Shown in pieces: positions 17,352-26,947 of a DNA stretch of 64,000 nucleotides; positions within the stretch are counted from its first letter, which is position 1; the number at the start of each line of letters is the position of its first letter. The position numbers and the translations under genes are program-made. Where the stretch lies: assembly GCA_012270045.1 (NCBI GenBank), contig JAAXJC010000153.1:1-64000 (forward strand), given 5' to 3'. The notes beneath the pieces were generated by a model. That model was not told the DNA's origin. It worked only from the letters and a program-made list of their open reading frames with translations, and did not search any database. Origin of the DNA: Luminiphilus sp. (lineage in GTDB: Bacteria > Pseudomonadota > Gammaproteobacteria > Pseudomonadales > Halieaceae).

Positions 17352-18185
17352 CTACAGGTACCCCGCCGAACCCAGGTCCACCGGGAAGCTCCGGTGGGTC
17401 ACCCGCTCAACACCGGTCTCCACCTGCCCCTGGGGTGACAGTCGCAGCCACCGGTAACCCGGCGCCGCATCATCCACCTTGAACTCTACCTGATTGGGCG
17501 CGAACTGTACGCAGGTGGACGGAGTAGTTAAGTACCGGGCACTGCCCACCCGCTGGTCACTGGCCTGATGCACGTGACCGGAAACCACCACCACCTGCTG
17601 CCGGCAGCGCTCCACTTCCACCTCGAAGGCGGCAGCGTTGGCGACGCGCTGGGGATCCAGCCAGTCGCAACCCAGCGGATGCAGTGGATGATGGGTGGCG
17701 ACCAGCAGGTGTTTTCCCTCCTGGTTGGCCCGGTCCACGGACCGGGACAAAGCCTGCAGTTCCGGTGCCGCCAGGTAGCCACCGACCTCACCTGACTGCT
17801 GGGAATCCAGCAGCACCACCAACCAATGGGGGTTGGAAAGACAACGGATGAACCGATCGGCATGGGTCTCATCCCCACGGCATTCGTCGTGATTCCCGGG
17901 CAGCCAGAAACTGGGGGCCGGGACCACTGACAGCGCCTGAGCCAGGCGGCCATAGGCGGAATCGGCGCCATCCCCGGAAATGTCACCGGTGATCAGCAGG
18001 GCATCGGTGTCCGACTGCTGCTGTAGCACCAATTCAATCACCGCGGCCAGGGAGTCATCGGTGTCGACATTGAGCAGACGACCGCCCGGGGTTGCCATCA
18101 GATGCGTGTCGGTCACCTGGATCAGGGTCAGGGCACCGCCGTTGGCAAGCTGGTATTCGCCACGCAGCCGCTGCTCAGCCGTCAT
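17352..18185 (-). CDS. cpdA: 3',5'-cyclic-AMP phosphodiesterase CpdA
   Basis: 277 aa, calcineurin-like metallophosphoesterase. Metal-binding motifs occur in order: D26-T-H28, GD68 (LLITGDISGDG), GNHDE at 97-101, THHPLH and GHVH. In E. coli and Pseudomonas the orthologue hydrolyses cAMP and so tunes CRP/Vfr control. The start at 18185 is the ATG giving MTAEQRLRG; it overlaps the end of the DUF1249 gene by 11 nt, the arrangement also seen around tolC-parE elsewhere. Substrate assignment rests on synteny and family. Confidence 0.88.
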   Translation of the reverse strand: MTAEQRLRGEYQLANGGALTLIQVTDTHLMATPGGRLLNVDTDDSLAAVIELVLQQQSDTDALLITGDISGDGADSAYGRLAQALSVVPAPSFWLPGNHDECRGDETHADRFIRCLSNPHWLVVLLDSQQSGEVGGYLAAPELQALSRSVDRANQEGKHLLVATHHPLHPLGCDWLDPQRVANAAAFEVEVERCRQQVVVVSGHVHQASDQRVGSARYLTTPSTCVQFAPNQVEFKVDDAAPGYRWLRLSPQGQVETGVERVTHRSFPVDLGSAGYL

Positions 18186-18639
18186 GTTCCACCCAGCTGC
18201 TGACATCGACATTGACCCGACCTTCGGCCAGGCACGATTCGAGCAGTTCGGCGAGGTAGCGATTCTGTTGAACCTTCTCGTCCCGTTGGTACATGTTGGG
18301 GTTGGGATAGTCGTAGCGACCCGCCAGCCGGCGGTGGCGCTGGAACGCGATGATCTCCGCCATGCTGGCGTCGTGATAGAGCCTGACATCGAGGCCCATG
18401 GCAGGCAAACCGTGCTGGCCGCGCTGGGTAACCCGCATCAGGGTGGTATAGCGGGTGCGCTCGACCACCTCCAGCACCAATACCAGATGGCGGGTGGCAA
18501 CCTCGGTCATGTTGGACTTTTCATAGGCGGGAAACACCCGCAGCAAACGTAAGTAATTGGACTCACACAGGCTGTGCAAGTCACCAATATCCACGTTGTA
18601 GCGCTCCCGTCGGCGGTTGGCGCCTATGCGCTCGGGCAT
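18175..18639 (-). CDS. DUF1249 family protein
   Basis: 154 aa. The start at 18639 has AGAGG 8 nt upstream and gives MPERIGANRRRERYNVDIGDLHSLCESNYLRL, the conserved beginning of DUF1249 (E. coli YqiB). The conserved RLYHDASMAEIIAFQRHRRL and YPNPNMYQRDEK blocks follow. The molecular function is unknown. The gene regularly lies between tolC and cpdA in gammaproteobacteria, as here. Confidence 0.9.
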   Translation of the reverse strand: MPERIGANRRRERYNVDIGDLHSLCESNYLRLLRVFPAYEKSNMTEVATRHLVLVLEVVERTRYTTLMRVTQRGQHGLPAMGLDVRLYHDASMAEIIAFQRHRRLAGRYDYPNPNMYQRDEKVQQNRYLAELLESCLAEGRVNVDVSSWVEHDG

Positions 18640-18772
18640 GAAATGATCCTCTTCATGCCGTGGAGTGTAGCAATAGCTGTCCGTCAGCGCAGGGTAGAAA
18701 AAGTGCAGATTCATCTGGCGACAACGAGTGCTAAACTACGCGCGCAACAACGCGCCTCGAAAAGGAGTTCCC

Positions 18773-20218
18773 ATGACGCCCCCCCTCCTCCGCCGCACCC
18801 TGGTTGGGATCGCAGTGCTCTGCTGCCTGCCGCTCAGCTTGCCGGCGGTCAGCGACACGCTGCTGGATATCTACGAGCTGGCCCTGCAGAACGACGCCCA
18901 GCTGCGCGCCCAGGAAGCCCAGTACCTGGCCAACCTCGAAAACGAAAATGTGGCCCTGTCGGCCCTGCTGCCCCAAATCAACGCGGGCTATGGCATCTCC
19001 GGCCGGGACACGGAGTCAGTCAGCCCCCAGATCGTGGGCTTTGACCCCACCGGGCAACCGATCATCGCCCAGGGCACCCTTAACCGGGACACCGAGACCG
19101 AAGGCTGGGACTTCGCCCTGGCCCAGCCCCTGTTTGATCTCTCAGCCTGGTACAACCTGCAATCGGGTGAGGAATTCAGCAAGCAGGCCGAAGCCGAGTT
19201 TGCGGCAGCGACCCAGAATCTGATTGTGCGCACGGTAGAAGCTTATCTGGGAGTACTCCGGGCCCAGGACAACCTGGCCGCCGCGGTCGCCGCCGAACGC
19301 GCCTTCTCCCGGCAATTGGAACAGACCCAGCAGCGTTTTGAAGTGGGCCTGATCGCCATCACTGATGTCTACGAGGCCGAAGCCGCAAGGGACCTGAGCG
19401 AGGTACAGCGCATTGTTGAGGAAAACAATGTTGCTGTGGCCAAGGAGCGCCTGTCCATACTCACCGGACAGAGCCACGGTGATCTGTACCGCCTCAGCGA
19501 GGACTTCGACGCCCAGCCGCCCACCCCGACCGACCGGGCAGCCTGGGTGAAGTTTGCCCTGGACGGCAACTACGATCTGGCGGCGGCGCGCTACGCCGAA
19601 GAGTCCGCGCGACAGTCTGCCAAGGCCAGCGCCATGGAGCACGCGCCCACGGTCACCGCCAGCTATCAGTACTCAGACACCGAACTTGACGGCACCCAGT
19701 CCTCCGAGCCGCGGCAACTGTTCCAGATTCAACCCGATTCCCAGGACACCCAAGAAATCTGGGAAATTCGTCTCAACGTGCCCATCTACCAGGGCGGACG
19801 ATTACATGCCCAGCGACGACAGGCCGCACAGCAGCACATCGCCGCCATGGAAAGCCGCGTCAACCTGGAGCGCACGACCATTACCAACGCGCGCTCCCTG
19901 CACATGACCGTGGTCTCCGATGCCGCCCGGGTGAAGGCACGCAAGCAGTCCATCCGCTCTGCCCAGAGCGCCCTGGACGCCACCGAGGCGGGCTATGACG
20001 TCGGTACCCGTAATATTGTTGACGTACTGAACGCCCAGAATCTGCTCTTTACCTCGCTGCGGGACTACGCCAATGCCCGTTATGACTATGTCGTCAACCT
20101 GCTGAGGCTGAAGGAAAATGCCGGCAACCTGTCACCCGATGACGTGGCGCGGCTGGACAGCGCACTAATCCCTCCTCCTCCGCCCGCCGCCTCCGGAACG
20201 AGCGCAGCCACACCCTGA
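18773..20218 (+). CDS. tolC: TolC family outer membrane efflux channel
   Basis: 481 aa. TolC trimers form the outer-membrane exit duct for tripartite pumps and type I secretion. The ATG at 18773 is preceded by AAGGAG at good spacing and opens a signal peptide ending near residue 27. The two-fold repeat of the family is visible: TLLDIYELALQNDAQLRAQ, with AYLGVLRAQDNL in the first half, and VPIYQGGRLHAQRRQA, GYDVGTRNIVDVLNAQNLLFTSLRDYANARYDYV in the second. The C-terminus ends in a Pro/Ala tail. Divergent from DUF1249-cpdA-parE, the classical tolC neighbourhood. Confidence 0.94.
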   Translation: MTPPLLRRTLVGIAVLCCLPLSLPAVSDTLLDIYELALQNDAQLRAQEAQYLANLENENVALSALLPQINAGYGISGRDTESVSPQIVGFDPTGQPIIAQGTLNRDTETEGWDFALAQPLFDLSAWYNLQSGEEFSKQAEAEFAAATQNLIVRTVEAYLGVLRAQDNLAAAVAAERAFSRQLEQTQQRFEVGLIAITDVYEAEAARDLSEVQRIVEENNVAVAKERLSILTGQSHGDLYRLSEDFDAQPPTPTDRAAWVKFALDGNYDLAAARYAEESARQSAKASAMEHAPTVTASYQYSDTELDGTQSSEPRQLFQIQPDSQDTQEIWEIRLNVPIYQGGRLHAQRRQAAQQHIAAMESRVNLERTTITNARSLHMTVVSDAARVKARKQSIRSAQSALDATEAGYDVGTRNIVDVLNAQNLLFTSLRDYANARYDYVVNLLRLKENAGNLSPDDVARLDSALIPPPPPAASGTSAATP

Positions 20219-20229
20219 ACAGGGCCACC

Positions 20230-20838
20230 ATGCCTACCGCTCCGGGTCCAGAGGTTCGCGGCTTCCTGAGCGACCAGGAGGGCATGGCTCTCTTTGACGC
20301 CGCCTGCCAGGCCGGGGCCCTGGGCCCCGTGCTGGAGATTGGCAGCTGGTGCGGTCGCTCAACCATTTGGCTGGCCCAGGGTGCCCGGGCGGCGAGCACA
20401 GTGGTGTTGGCCCTGGATCACCACCGGGGTTCCGAAGAGCATCAACCGGGAGAAATGTTTCACGACCCGGAGCTGGTGGATGCGGAGGGCAAGGTAGACA
20501 CCCTGCAGGAATTCCGCCGCAATATCGCCCGTGCCGGTGTCGAGGACCATGTCATTCCCATTGTGGCTGGCACCGAACAGGTGGCGGCTTTCCTAAAGCC
20601 CGACCTGGGCATGGTGTTCATCGACGGTGGCCACAGTCTGGCGGCAGCCCTGGCCGACTGGCGAACCTTTGGCACACGGATCGTCCCCGGGGGCATCCTC
20701 GCCATCCACGATGTGTTCCCGGATGCCGGTGAAGGTGGTCAGGCCCCCTACACCATCTGGCGACTGGCCCTGGCCTCGGGGCTGTATGAGGAAACCGGCT
20801 GCACGGAGTCCCTGCGTACCCTGAAAAGACTGCCCTGA
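20230..20838 (+). CDS. class I SAM-dependent methyltransferase (Methyltransf_24 type)
   Basis: 202 aa. SAM-binding motif I reads VLEIGSWCGRSTIWLA (about residues 34-49); an acidic residue at the end of beta 2 is in VLALDHHRG, and FIDGGHS lies where family members bind metal or substrate. The gene starts 11 nt after the tolC stop, so it is probably cotranscribed with tolC, and it ends 1 nt before the convergent toroid gene. It could act with the GT4/methyltransferase/toroid operon facing it. The substrate is unknown. Confidence 0.75.
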   Translation: MPTAPGPEVRGFLSDQEGMALFDAACQAGALGPVLEIGSWCGRSTIWLAQGARAASTVVLALDHHRGSEEHQPGEMFHDPELVDAEGKVDTLQEFRRNIARAGVEDHVIPIVAGTEQVAAFLKPDLGMVFIDGGHSLAAALADWRTFGTRIVPGGILAIHDVFPDAGEGGQAPYTIWRLALASGLYEETGCTESLRTLKRLP

Positions 20839-20839
20839 G

Positions 20840-21907
20840 TCAGTCCGTGTTGGCGCCCACCGCCTGCTGGCCCAGGGGCTCCCTGGCGGCGAGAAACAGC
20901 TGTGCCGCCGGTGTGTGATCAGTCAGGGCGTCCGCCGCCAGCATAATGGCGCCGGCGGTCCAGGTTGGTTTCTCGTCGGGCCACAGCACATCTTCGACAA
21001 ACTGGTACCCGGTCCACCAGGCGCCATCCCCGTCCCGCCACTGGGTCAGCCAGGAGAACAACTCCGCGGCACGGCTGCGATCACCCGCCGCCAGCAGGGC
21101 CAGGGTCAATTCACAGGACTCGGCCACGGTGACCCAGGGCTCCTGGACTTCACAGCGGCAGCCCAGGCCCGGCTCCACGAACTCGGACCAGCGCCCGTCG
21201 ATGCGCTCAATGGCCTCCTGGCCCTGCACCCAACCGGTGATTACCGGATAAAACCAGTCCATGGCATAGCGTGACTTGGAGGCCCAGGTGCGGTCGAAGC
21301 GCTGGGGTCTGGAGCGCAAAGCGGTACCCAGCGCCGCCCTGGCCTGCAACCAGTGGTCCCTGGCGATCCCCAGGGTCCCGGCGATGTGGGCAGCGCACTC
21401 CAGGCTCTTATAGATTGAGCTGCAGCCCGTGACCAGGGCGTCTCCCATGGGCTCACCGGCGGCATCCACCGCCCAGTCAATCTCACCCGTATCACCCTGC
21501 AGGGCCAACACGAAGGCCATGGCCGCGTCGACCACCGGGAAAAACTCCTTGAGGAAGGCCGTGTCCCTGGTAATCAGGTAATGATGCCAAACGCCGGTGG
21601 CCACATAGGCCACATAGTTCGACTCCCGCCGATCCGGATTGTCAGGCTGGCCGTCCCGGTAGCTGCGCCACCAACTGCCGTCCGCCAACTGGCTGTCGGC
21701 CAACCAACGGTAGGCCGATTCGGCGGCCGCATACTCCCCGGCTATGGACAGCCCCATGGCCGCCTCGGTGTGGTCCCACGGGTCCGAGTGGCCCCCCTCA
21801 AACCAGGGAATCTCACCCCAGGGACGCTGGGCCTTCAGGATGAACGCCACGGTAGGTTTGAGGAACTCGACCGGATACAGTCCCCGGCTGAGGTACAGGC
21901 CGCTCAT
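20840..21907 (-). CDS. alpha/alpha-toroid protein, prenyltransferase/squalene-cyclase-like
   Basis: 355 aa. Repeated helical hairpins with aromatic and glycine-rich turns mark a terpenoid cyclase/prenyltransferase or six-hairpin toroid. Two segments resemble QW repeats (SQLADGSWW near residue 75 and QWRDGDGAWWTGY near residue 300), and DPWDHTEAAMGL near residue 42 looks like an active-site block. No DxDD motif of squalene-hopene cyclases is present, so cyclase chemistry is not supported; a glycoside-acting toroid is also possible. The start overlaps the preceding methyltransferase stop by ATGA, so it is the last gene of a three-gene operon. Confidence 0.65.
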   Translation of the reverse strand: MSGLYLSRGLYPVEFLKPTVAFILKAQRPWGEIPWFEGGHSDPWDHTEAAMGLSIAGEYAAAESAYRWLADSQLADGSWWRSYRDGQPDNPDRRESNYVAYVATGVWHHYLITRDTAFLKEFFPVVDAAMAFVLALQGDTGEIDWAVDAAGEPMGDALVTGCSSIYKSLECAAHIAGTLGIARDHWLQARAALGTALRSRPQRFDRTWASKSRYAMDWFYPVITGWVQGQEAIERIDGRWSEFVEPGLGCRCEVQEPWVTVAESCELTLALLAAGDRSRAAELFSWLTQWRDGDGAWWTGYQFVEDVLWPDEKPTWTAGAIMLAADALTDHTPAAQLFLAAREPLGQQAVGANTD

Positions 21908-22623
21908 AGTGGCGCTCCCACTGGCTTGTTGAAATACATCACCACGCTTTTACCCATCCAGGGATTGCACAACCGGTCCAGCCAACGGGTCAGGGCCGGC
22001 CGCTTCATGAGGTCCCAGACCAGGAAGCGATGATACCCGGCGACCAGGGATTGCTGTTCCCCCTGACGCCACAACAGGCAGCGCAACCACCAGTAGGGCA
22101 CGTGCAGCGCGTGGGCGCCATGCTGCCTATAGCAGCTGAGTCCGTAACGGCTGATCTCACCCCGCAAAAACCCGGCATTGAAGATGCGAATATGGCCACC
22201 GGGGGTATTGTGGTAGGCCTCGCTCAACCACCAACAAATACGTTCCGGCCAGGCCCGGGGCACGCTGACACAGAGCCGGCCACCGGGCTTCAGCACCCGG
22301 TTGAGCTCATCGAGCACAGCGATGAAATTCGGAATGTGTTCCAGCACTTCACTGCAAACCACCCGGTCAAAATAGTCATCGGGGAACGGCAGGCCGGTGG
22401 CGTCGCCCTGCAAAAAAGCGATCTCCCCCTGGGGCTTGTAGGCATCCATATCAGCAATACGGCCCCTAGCGGTTTGCAGGTCATCGAAGCCCAGATCCAC
22501 TCCTACCGCCATCACCCCTGTGTGCAGGTACGCCGCCAGGGTGTGACGACCCTCACCACAGCCCACATCGAGCAGGCGCTGGCCCGCCGCCAGTCCAAAG
22601 CTCTCCATATCAACGGTTAACAC
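21904..22623 (-). CDS. class I SAM-dependent methyltransferase
   Basis: 239 aa. SAM-binding motifs are clear: LLDVGCGEGRHTLAA (motif I), GVDLGFDDLQTA, FLQGDATGLPFPDDYFDRVVCSEVLEHI and VLKPGGRLCVSVP. The GTG at 22623 is chosen because it gives MLTVDMESFGL, the way related methyltransferases begin; an ATG five codons later is the alternative. It overlaps the GT4 gene end by 7 nt and the toroid gene by 4 nt. The C-terminal third has Trp-rich segments (YWWLRCLLW) that may touch the membrane. Confidence 0.8.
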   Translation of the reverse strand: MLTVDMESFGLAAGQRLLDVGCGEGRHTLAAYLHTGVMAVGVDLGFDDLQTARGRIADMDAYKPQGEIAFLQGDATGLPFPDDYFDRVVCSEVLEHIPNFIAVLDELNRVLKPGGRLCVSVPRAWPERICWWLSEAYHNTPGGHIRIFNAGFLRGEISRYGLSCYRQHGAHALHVPYWWLRCLLWRQGEQQSLVAGYHRFLVWDLMKRPALTRWLDRLCNPWMGKSVVMYFNKPVGAPL

Positions 22624-24086
22624 GCCAGGCCCTGCCCCCGGTGCGGGCCTGCCGGTGGGGCGGCGCTGGTAGCGCGCCCGCGGCTGGCGGCAATGGCGTC
22701 GCGGTAATGATCGACCAGGCGCGCGGCACAGACATCCCAGCTGAATTCCGCCAGGCACCGCTGCCGTGCCCGCTGCCCCAATGCTTGCCGGGCCTCTGGG
22801 TCATCCAGTAAATCGGCGATGGCAGCCGCGAGGGCATCGGCATTGCCGGCGGGCACCACCCGGGCCGCGTCACCTGCCACCTCCGGCAGGGCGCCGCCGT
22901 CACTGACCACCAGCGGCACACCGCAGGCCATGGCCTCCACCGCTGGCAGGCCAAAGCCCTCGTACAGTGACGGCACGACGGCGACGGTACTCTCAGCGTA
23001 CAACTCGACCATGGTCTGGTGCTCGACACCGCTTACCCAACGAATACAGCCTGCCAATTCGAGCCGCCCGACCAGTTGCTCGGTCATACCCCCGGGACGG
23101 GGCTTGCCGATCAGCACCAGTTCCACCGGCCGGCCCTGGGCATGAAGTTTCGCGGCGGCCTTGAGCAGCACCTGCAGCCCCTTCTGGGGCGTATCCGCAG
23201 ATGCGGTCGCCATAATCTGCATCGGCTGACGCTGGACCTCGGGCAAGGGCCTGAACAGCTCCGCATCAACACCGTTGTACATGACGGCGATGCTGCCGGG
23301 GTCAACACCGAAGTCGGCGATAATATCGGTACGGGAGGCACCGGATACCGTTACCACCCGATCAAGCTGACGGGCCACCCGGGTCTGCATGGTGAGGAAA
23401 TCATGCCAGCGCCGGATCAGCAGGCGTCGGAAAAAACCGCGCTCGCCGGCCAAAGCCAGACGCCGGTCCCGGGTAATCGGGTGGTGGATGGTGGTCACCA
23501 GCGGCATACCCGCCCTCTGGATATCGAGAATGCCGTCAGACAGGGTCTGGTTGTCGTGGACCACGTCAAAATCCCCGGCCCGGGACAACAACCAGTCCCT
23601 GGCGCGCTCACCGAAGGTCCAGGGCTCGACAAAGCCCCCGGTCAACTTGCTGAGCCACTCCCTTCGGGCCAGCGGGTCCCGCAGCAACTGGCCGGGCCGG
23701 GCCGACTTCAAGCCGTGGGCATAGAGATCGAGGCTGGGCAGTTTCTGTAGCACCACACCGTCATCAAGATCGGGATAAGGGGGACCGGACACCACGGTGA
23801 CCGTGTGGCCCTGGCGCCGCAGGGCCCGACTCAGGTACTTCAGGTAGACACCCTGCCCCCCGGAAAACGGCGCTGAGCGATAGCCCAGCAAGGCGATCCG
23901 CAGGGGTGCGTGGCAGTCGGTATCGGGACTTTTGCGGGCCGACAGGGTGTACCCGTCGGTCTGGGCGGGGGCGTTGATGGAGTGAACTCCGGTATCAGGG
24001 AACCGCGGAGTGTAGCAGCCGCGGGCAAACGGCCCAAATCCCTCCGGTGCCGCGTGAGAATCCCCGCCGTCGAGCAGCCATCCCAA
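22617..24086 (-). CDS. GT4 family glycosyltransferase
   Basis: About 489 aa, GT-B fold. The N-terminal domain starts with LRIALLGYRSAPFSGGQGVYLKYL (position 23903 downward). The C-terminal domain has the GT4 donor site: VMYNGVD, ASADTPQKGLQVLLKAA and VVPSLYEGFGLPAVEAMACG with the E-x7-E pattern. The start is uncertain: TTG 24086 has AGGGG 6 nt upstream, a GTG at 24137 has none, and codons before 23903 look unconserved. Acceptor and donor are unknown, though the rhamnose-nucleotide genes begin within 400 bp. First gene of the GT4-methyltransferase-toroid operon. Confidence 0.82.
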   Translation of the reverse strand: MGWLLDGGDSHAAPEGFGPFARGCYTPRFPDTGVHSINAPAQTDGYTLSARKSPDTDCHAPLRIALLGYRSAPFSGGQGVYLKYLSRALRRQGHTVTVVSGPPYPDLDDGVVLQKLPSLDLYAHGLKSARPGQLLRDPLARREWLSKLTGGFVEPWTFGERARDWLLSRAGDFDVVHDNQTLSDGILDIQRAGMPLVTTIHHPITRDRRLALAGERGFFRRLLIRRWHDFLTMQTRVARQLDRVVTVSGASRTDIIADFGVDPGSIAVMYNGVDAELFRPLPEVQRQPMQIMATASADTPQKGLQVLLKAAAKLHAQGRPVELVLIGKPRPGGMTEQLVGRLELAGCIRWVSGVEHQTMVELYAESTVAVVPSLYEGFGLPAVEAMACGVPLVVSDGGALPEVAGDAARVVPAGNADALAAAIADLLDDPEARQALGQRARQRCLAEFSWDVCAARLVDHYRDAIAASRGRATSAAPPAGPHRGQGLAC

Positions 24087-24423
24087 ACCACTGCCCCTAC
24101 AGGCCCTGGCCGGTAACCTAAACCGCTTTCCGCACACTTTTTTGAGCAGCCCCGATCCATCCCGGCGGCTGGATAGCGGCCCCCAACCGCGTTCGAAACA
24201 GACCCTGGCCGGCCCCGGTCCAGTCCGGCACCGGCAGATCCCCTCTGGCGGCTGGCAAATTCAAGCTCATCACCCCAGTCCAAGGGACTCTTGCCAGAAC
24301 CTGCCCGGGCGGTTCGGGAAGCGGGATAGCCGGCGTCCGATGGCACCCCGAGCCTACAAATTTCACTGACAAAGCCGCAGCCGGTCGTTACAGTTGCGCC
24401 TCCCCAGTCGCATCTTTCTCGAC

Positions 24424-25318
<895 letters not shown>

Positions 25319-25329
<11 letters not shown>

Positions 25330-25870
25330 GCCCACCCCCCTGGCCGGGGTGGTTGTAATACGCCCCAAAGTTTTCGGCGATGACCGGGGTTTCTTTTTCG
25401 AAAGCTGGAACCGGAAGCAATGTCAGGATGCGGGGATACCCACCGACTTTGTCCAGGACAACCACTCCCGCTCCCGACAGGGCATATTGCGGGGCCTGCA
25501 CTACCAGACCGAACAGCCCCAGGGCAAACTGGTGCGGGTGGCCGCGGGCGAGGTGTTTGATGTTGCCGTTGACCTGCGCAATGACTCACCCACCTGCGGG
25601 CAGTGGTTTGGCTGCATGCTCAGCGCCGAAAACAAAGCCCAGTTGTGGGTGCCCCCGGGCTTTGCCCACGGCTTCTACGTGCTGTCCCCCTACGCTGACT
25701 TCCTCTACAAGTGCAGCGACTATTACCATCCTGAAAGCGAGGTGACACTGGCCTGGAACGACCCGACGGTGGCCATCGACTGGCCCCTTGTGAACGGCCA
25801 GCCTCCGGAACTGTCAGCCAAGGACGACGCCGGCCTGGGCTGGGCCCAGGCACCCAAATTCCGGTTCTGA
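25319..25870 (+). CDS. rmlC: dTDP-4-dehydrorhamnose 3,5-epimerase
   Basis: 183 aa, single cupin domain. It epimerises C3 and C5 of dTDP-4-keto-6-deoxyglucose. Family motifs: [29 protein letters not shown] (with the catalytic His in LRGLHYQ), [19 protein letters not shown], and [13 protein letters not shown]. The ATG lies inside rmlA (25319), the 11-nt overlap implying coupling. Its 3' end faces the rmlB end 19 nt away. Confidence 0.95.
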
Positions 25871-25889
25871 ACAGGCGCCAGCCCAGACC

Positions 25890-26945
25890 CTACAACAGTG
25901 GCCGCCACCAGCTTTCGTTGGCCAGGTACCAGTCGATGGTTTTGGCAATACCGGTCTCGAAGGTCTCGGCCGGGGTGAAGCCCAGGGCGCTCTCCACCTT
26001 GCTGGCGTCGATGGCGTAGCGCCAGTCGTGCCCGGCCCGGTCCTCTACAAACTGAATCAACGAACGGGACTCCCCGGCGCCCGCGGGTGAGCCGGGATAG
26101 CGTCCCGCCAACTCGGGCTGGTCGGCAAAGCGCCGGTCGAGGTGGTCACAGAGTAATTCGACAATGGCCAGGTTGGCCCACTCGTTGTTGCCGCCGATAT
26201 TGTAGGTCTCCCCCGCCTCGCCGGCCTTGATCACCCGCTCAATGCCCCGGGCATGGTCCTCGACGTAGAGCCAGTCCCGGATATTGGAGCCATCCCCGTA
26301 CACCGGCAGGGGCCGGCCATCGAGGATATTGGTCAGGCACAGGGGAATCAGTTTTTCGGGAAAGTGAAAGGGGCCGTAGTTGTTGGAGCAGTTGCTGGTG
26401 GTGACGTTCAGGCCGTAGGTGTGGTGGTAGGCCCGCACCAGGTGATCGCTGCCCGCCTTGCTCGCCGAATAAGGTGAGTTGGGCTCATAGCGCAGGGTCT
26501 CGGTGAATGCCGGCGCCGACGGCGACAGGGAGCCGTAGACCTCATCGGTGGAGACATGGTGAAAGCGGTGGGGCCGGCCCGATCCCTGCAGCCAGCGCTC
26601 CCGGGCGGCGACCAGCAGGGTGTGGGTGCCCACCAGGTTGGTCCGTATGAAAGCGTCGGGGCCGCTGATCGAGCGGTCGACATGGCTCTCGGCGGCAAAG
26701 TGCACGATGGTGTCAATATCATGCTGGGCCAGGGTCTCGCTGACCTTCTTGCCGTCGCAGATATCCCCCTGGACGAATACCAGTTGCCCCTGGTCTTCCA
26801 GGGGCGCCAGGGACGCCCGGTTGCCGGCATAGGTCAGGGCATCGTAGGCCACCAGAGTGGCCCCGGGGTGCTGCCGGGCCCAGTGATAGACGAAATTGGC
26901 GCCAATAAAGCCGGCAGCGCCGGTGACCATGAGTGCGCGTGTCAT
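25890..26945 (-). CDS. rmlB: dTDP-glucose 4,6-dehydratase
   Basis: 351 aa, extended SDR. It converts dTDP-glucose to dTDP-4-keto-6-deoxyglucose. The Rossmann motif GAAGFIGANF is at residues 9-18, HFAAESHVDRSI is the sugar-binding block, HHVSTDEVYG carries the catalytic Thr-Asp-Glu, and YSASKAGSDHLVRAY carries Tyr and Lys. It starts 2 nt after rmlD on the minus strand and converges on rmlAC. Confidence 0.96.
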   Translation of the reverse strand: MTRALMVTGAAGFIGANFVYHWARQHPGATLVAYDALTYAGNRASLAPLEDQGQLVFVQGDICDGKKVSETLAQHDIDTIVHFAAESHVDRSISGPDAFIRTNLVGTHTLLVAARERWLQGSGRPHRFHHVSTDEVYGSLSPSAPAFTETLRYEPNSPYSASKAGSDHLVRAYHHTYGLNVTTSNCSNNYGPFHFPEKLIPLCLTNILDGRPLPVYGDGSNIRDWLYVEDHARGIERVIKAGEAGETYNIGGNNEWANLAIVELLCDHLDRRFADQPELAGRYPGSPAGAGESRSLIQFVEDRAGHDWRYAIDASKVESALGFTPAETFETGIAKTIDWYLANESWWRPLL

Positions 26946-26947
26946 TT

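Noticed and set aside
20840..21907. Calling the toroid protein a squalene-hopene cyclase
   Set aside because: It is about half the usual cyclase length, has only two QW-like segments and lacks the DxDD catalytic motif.
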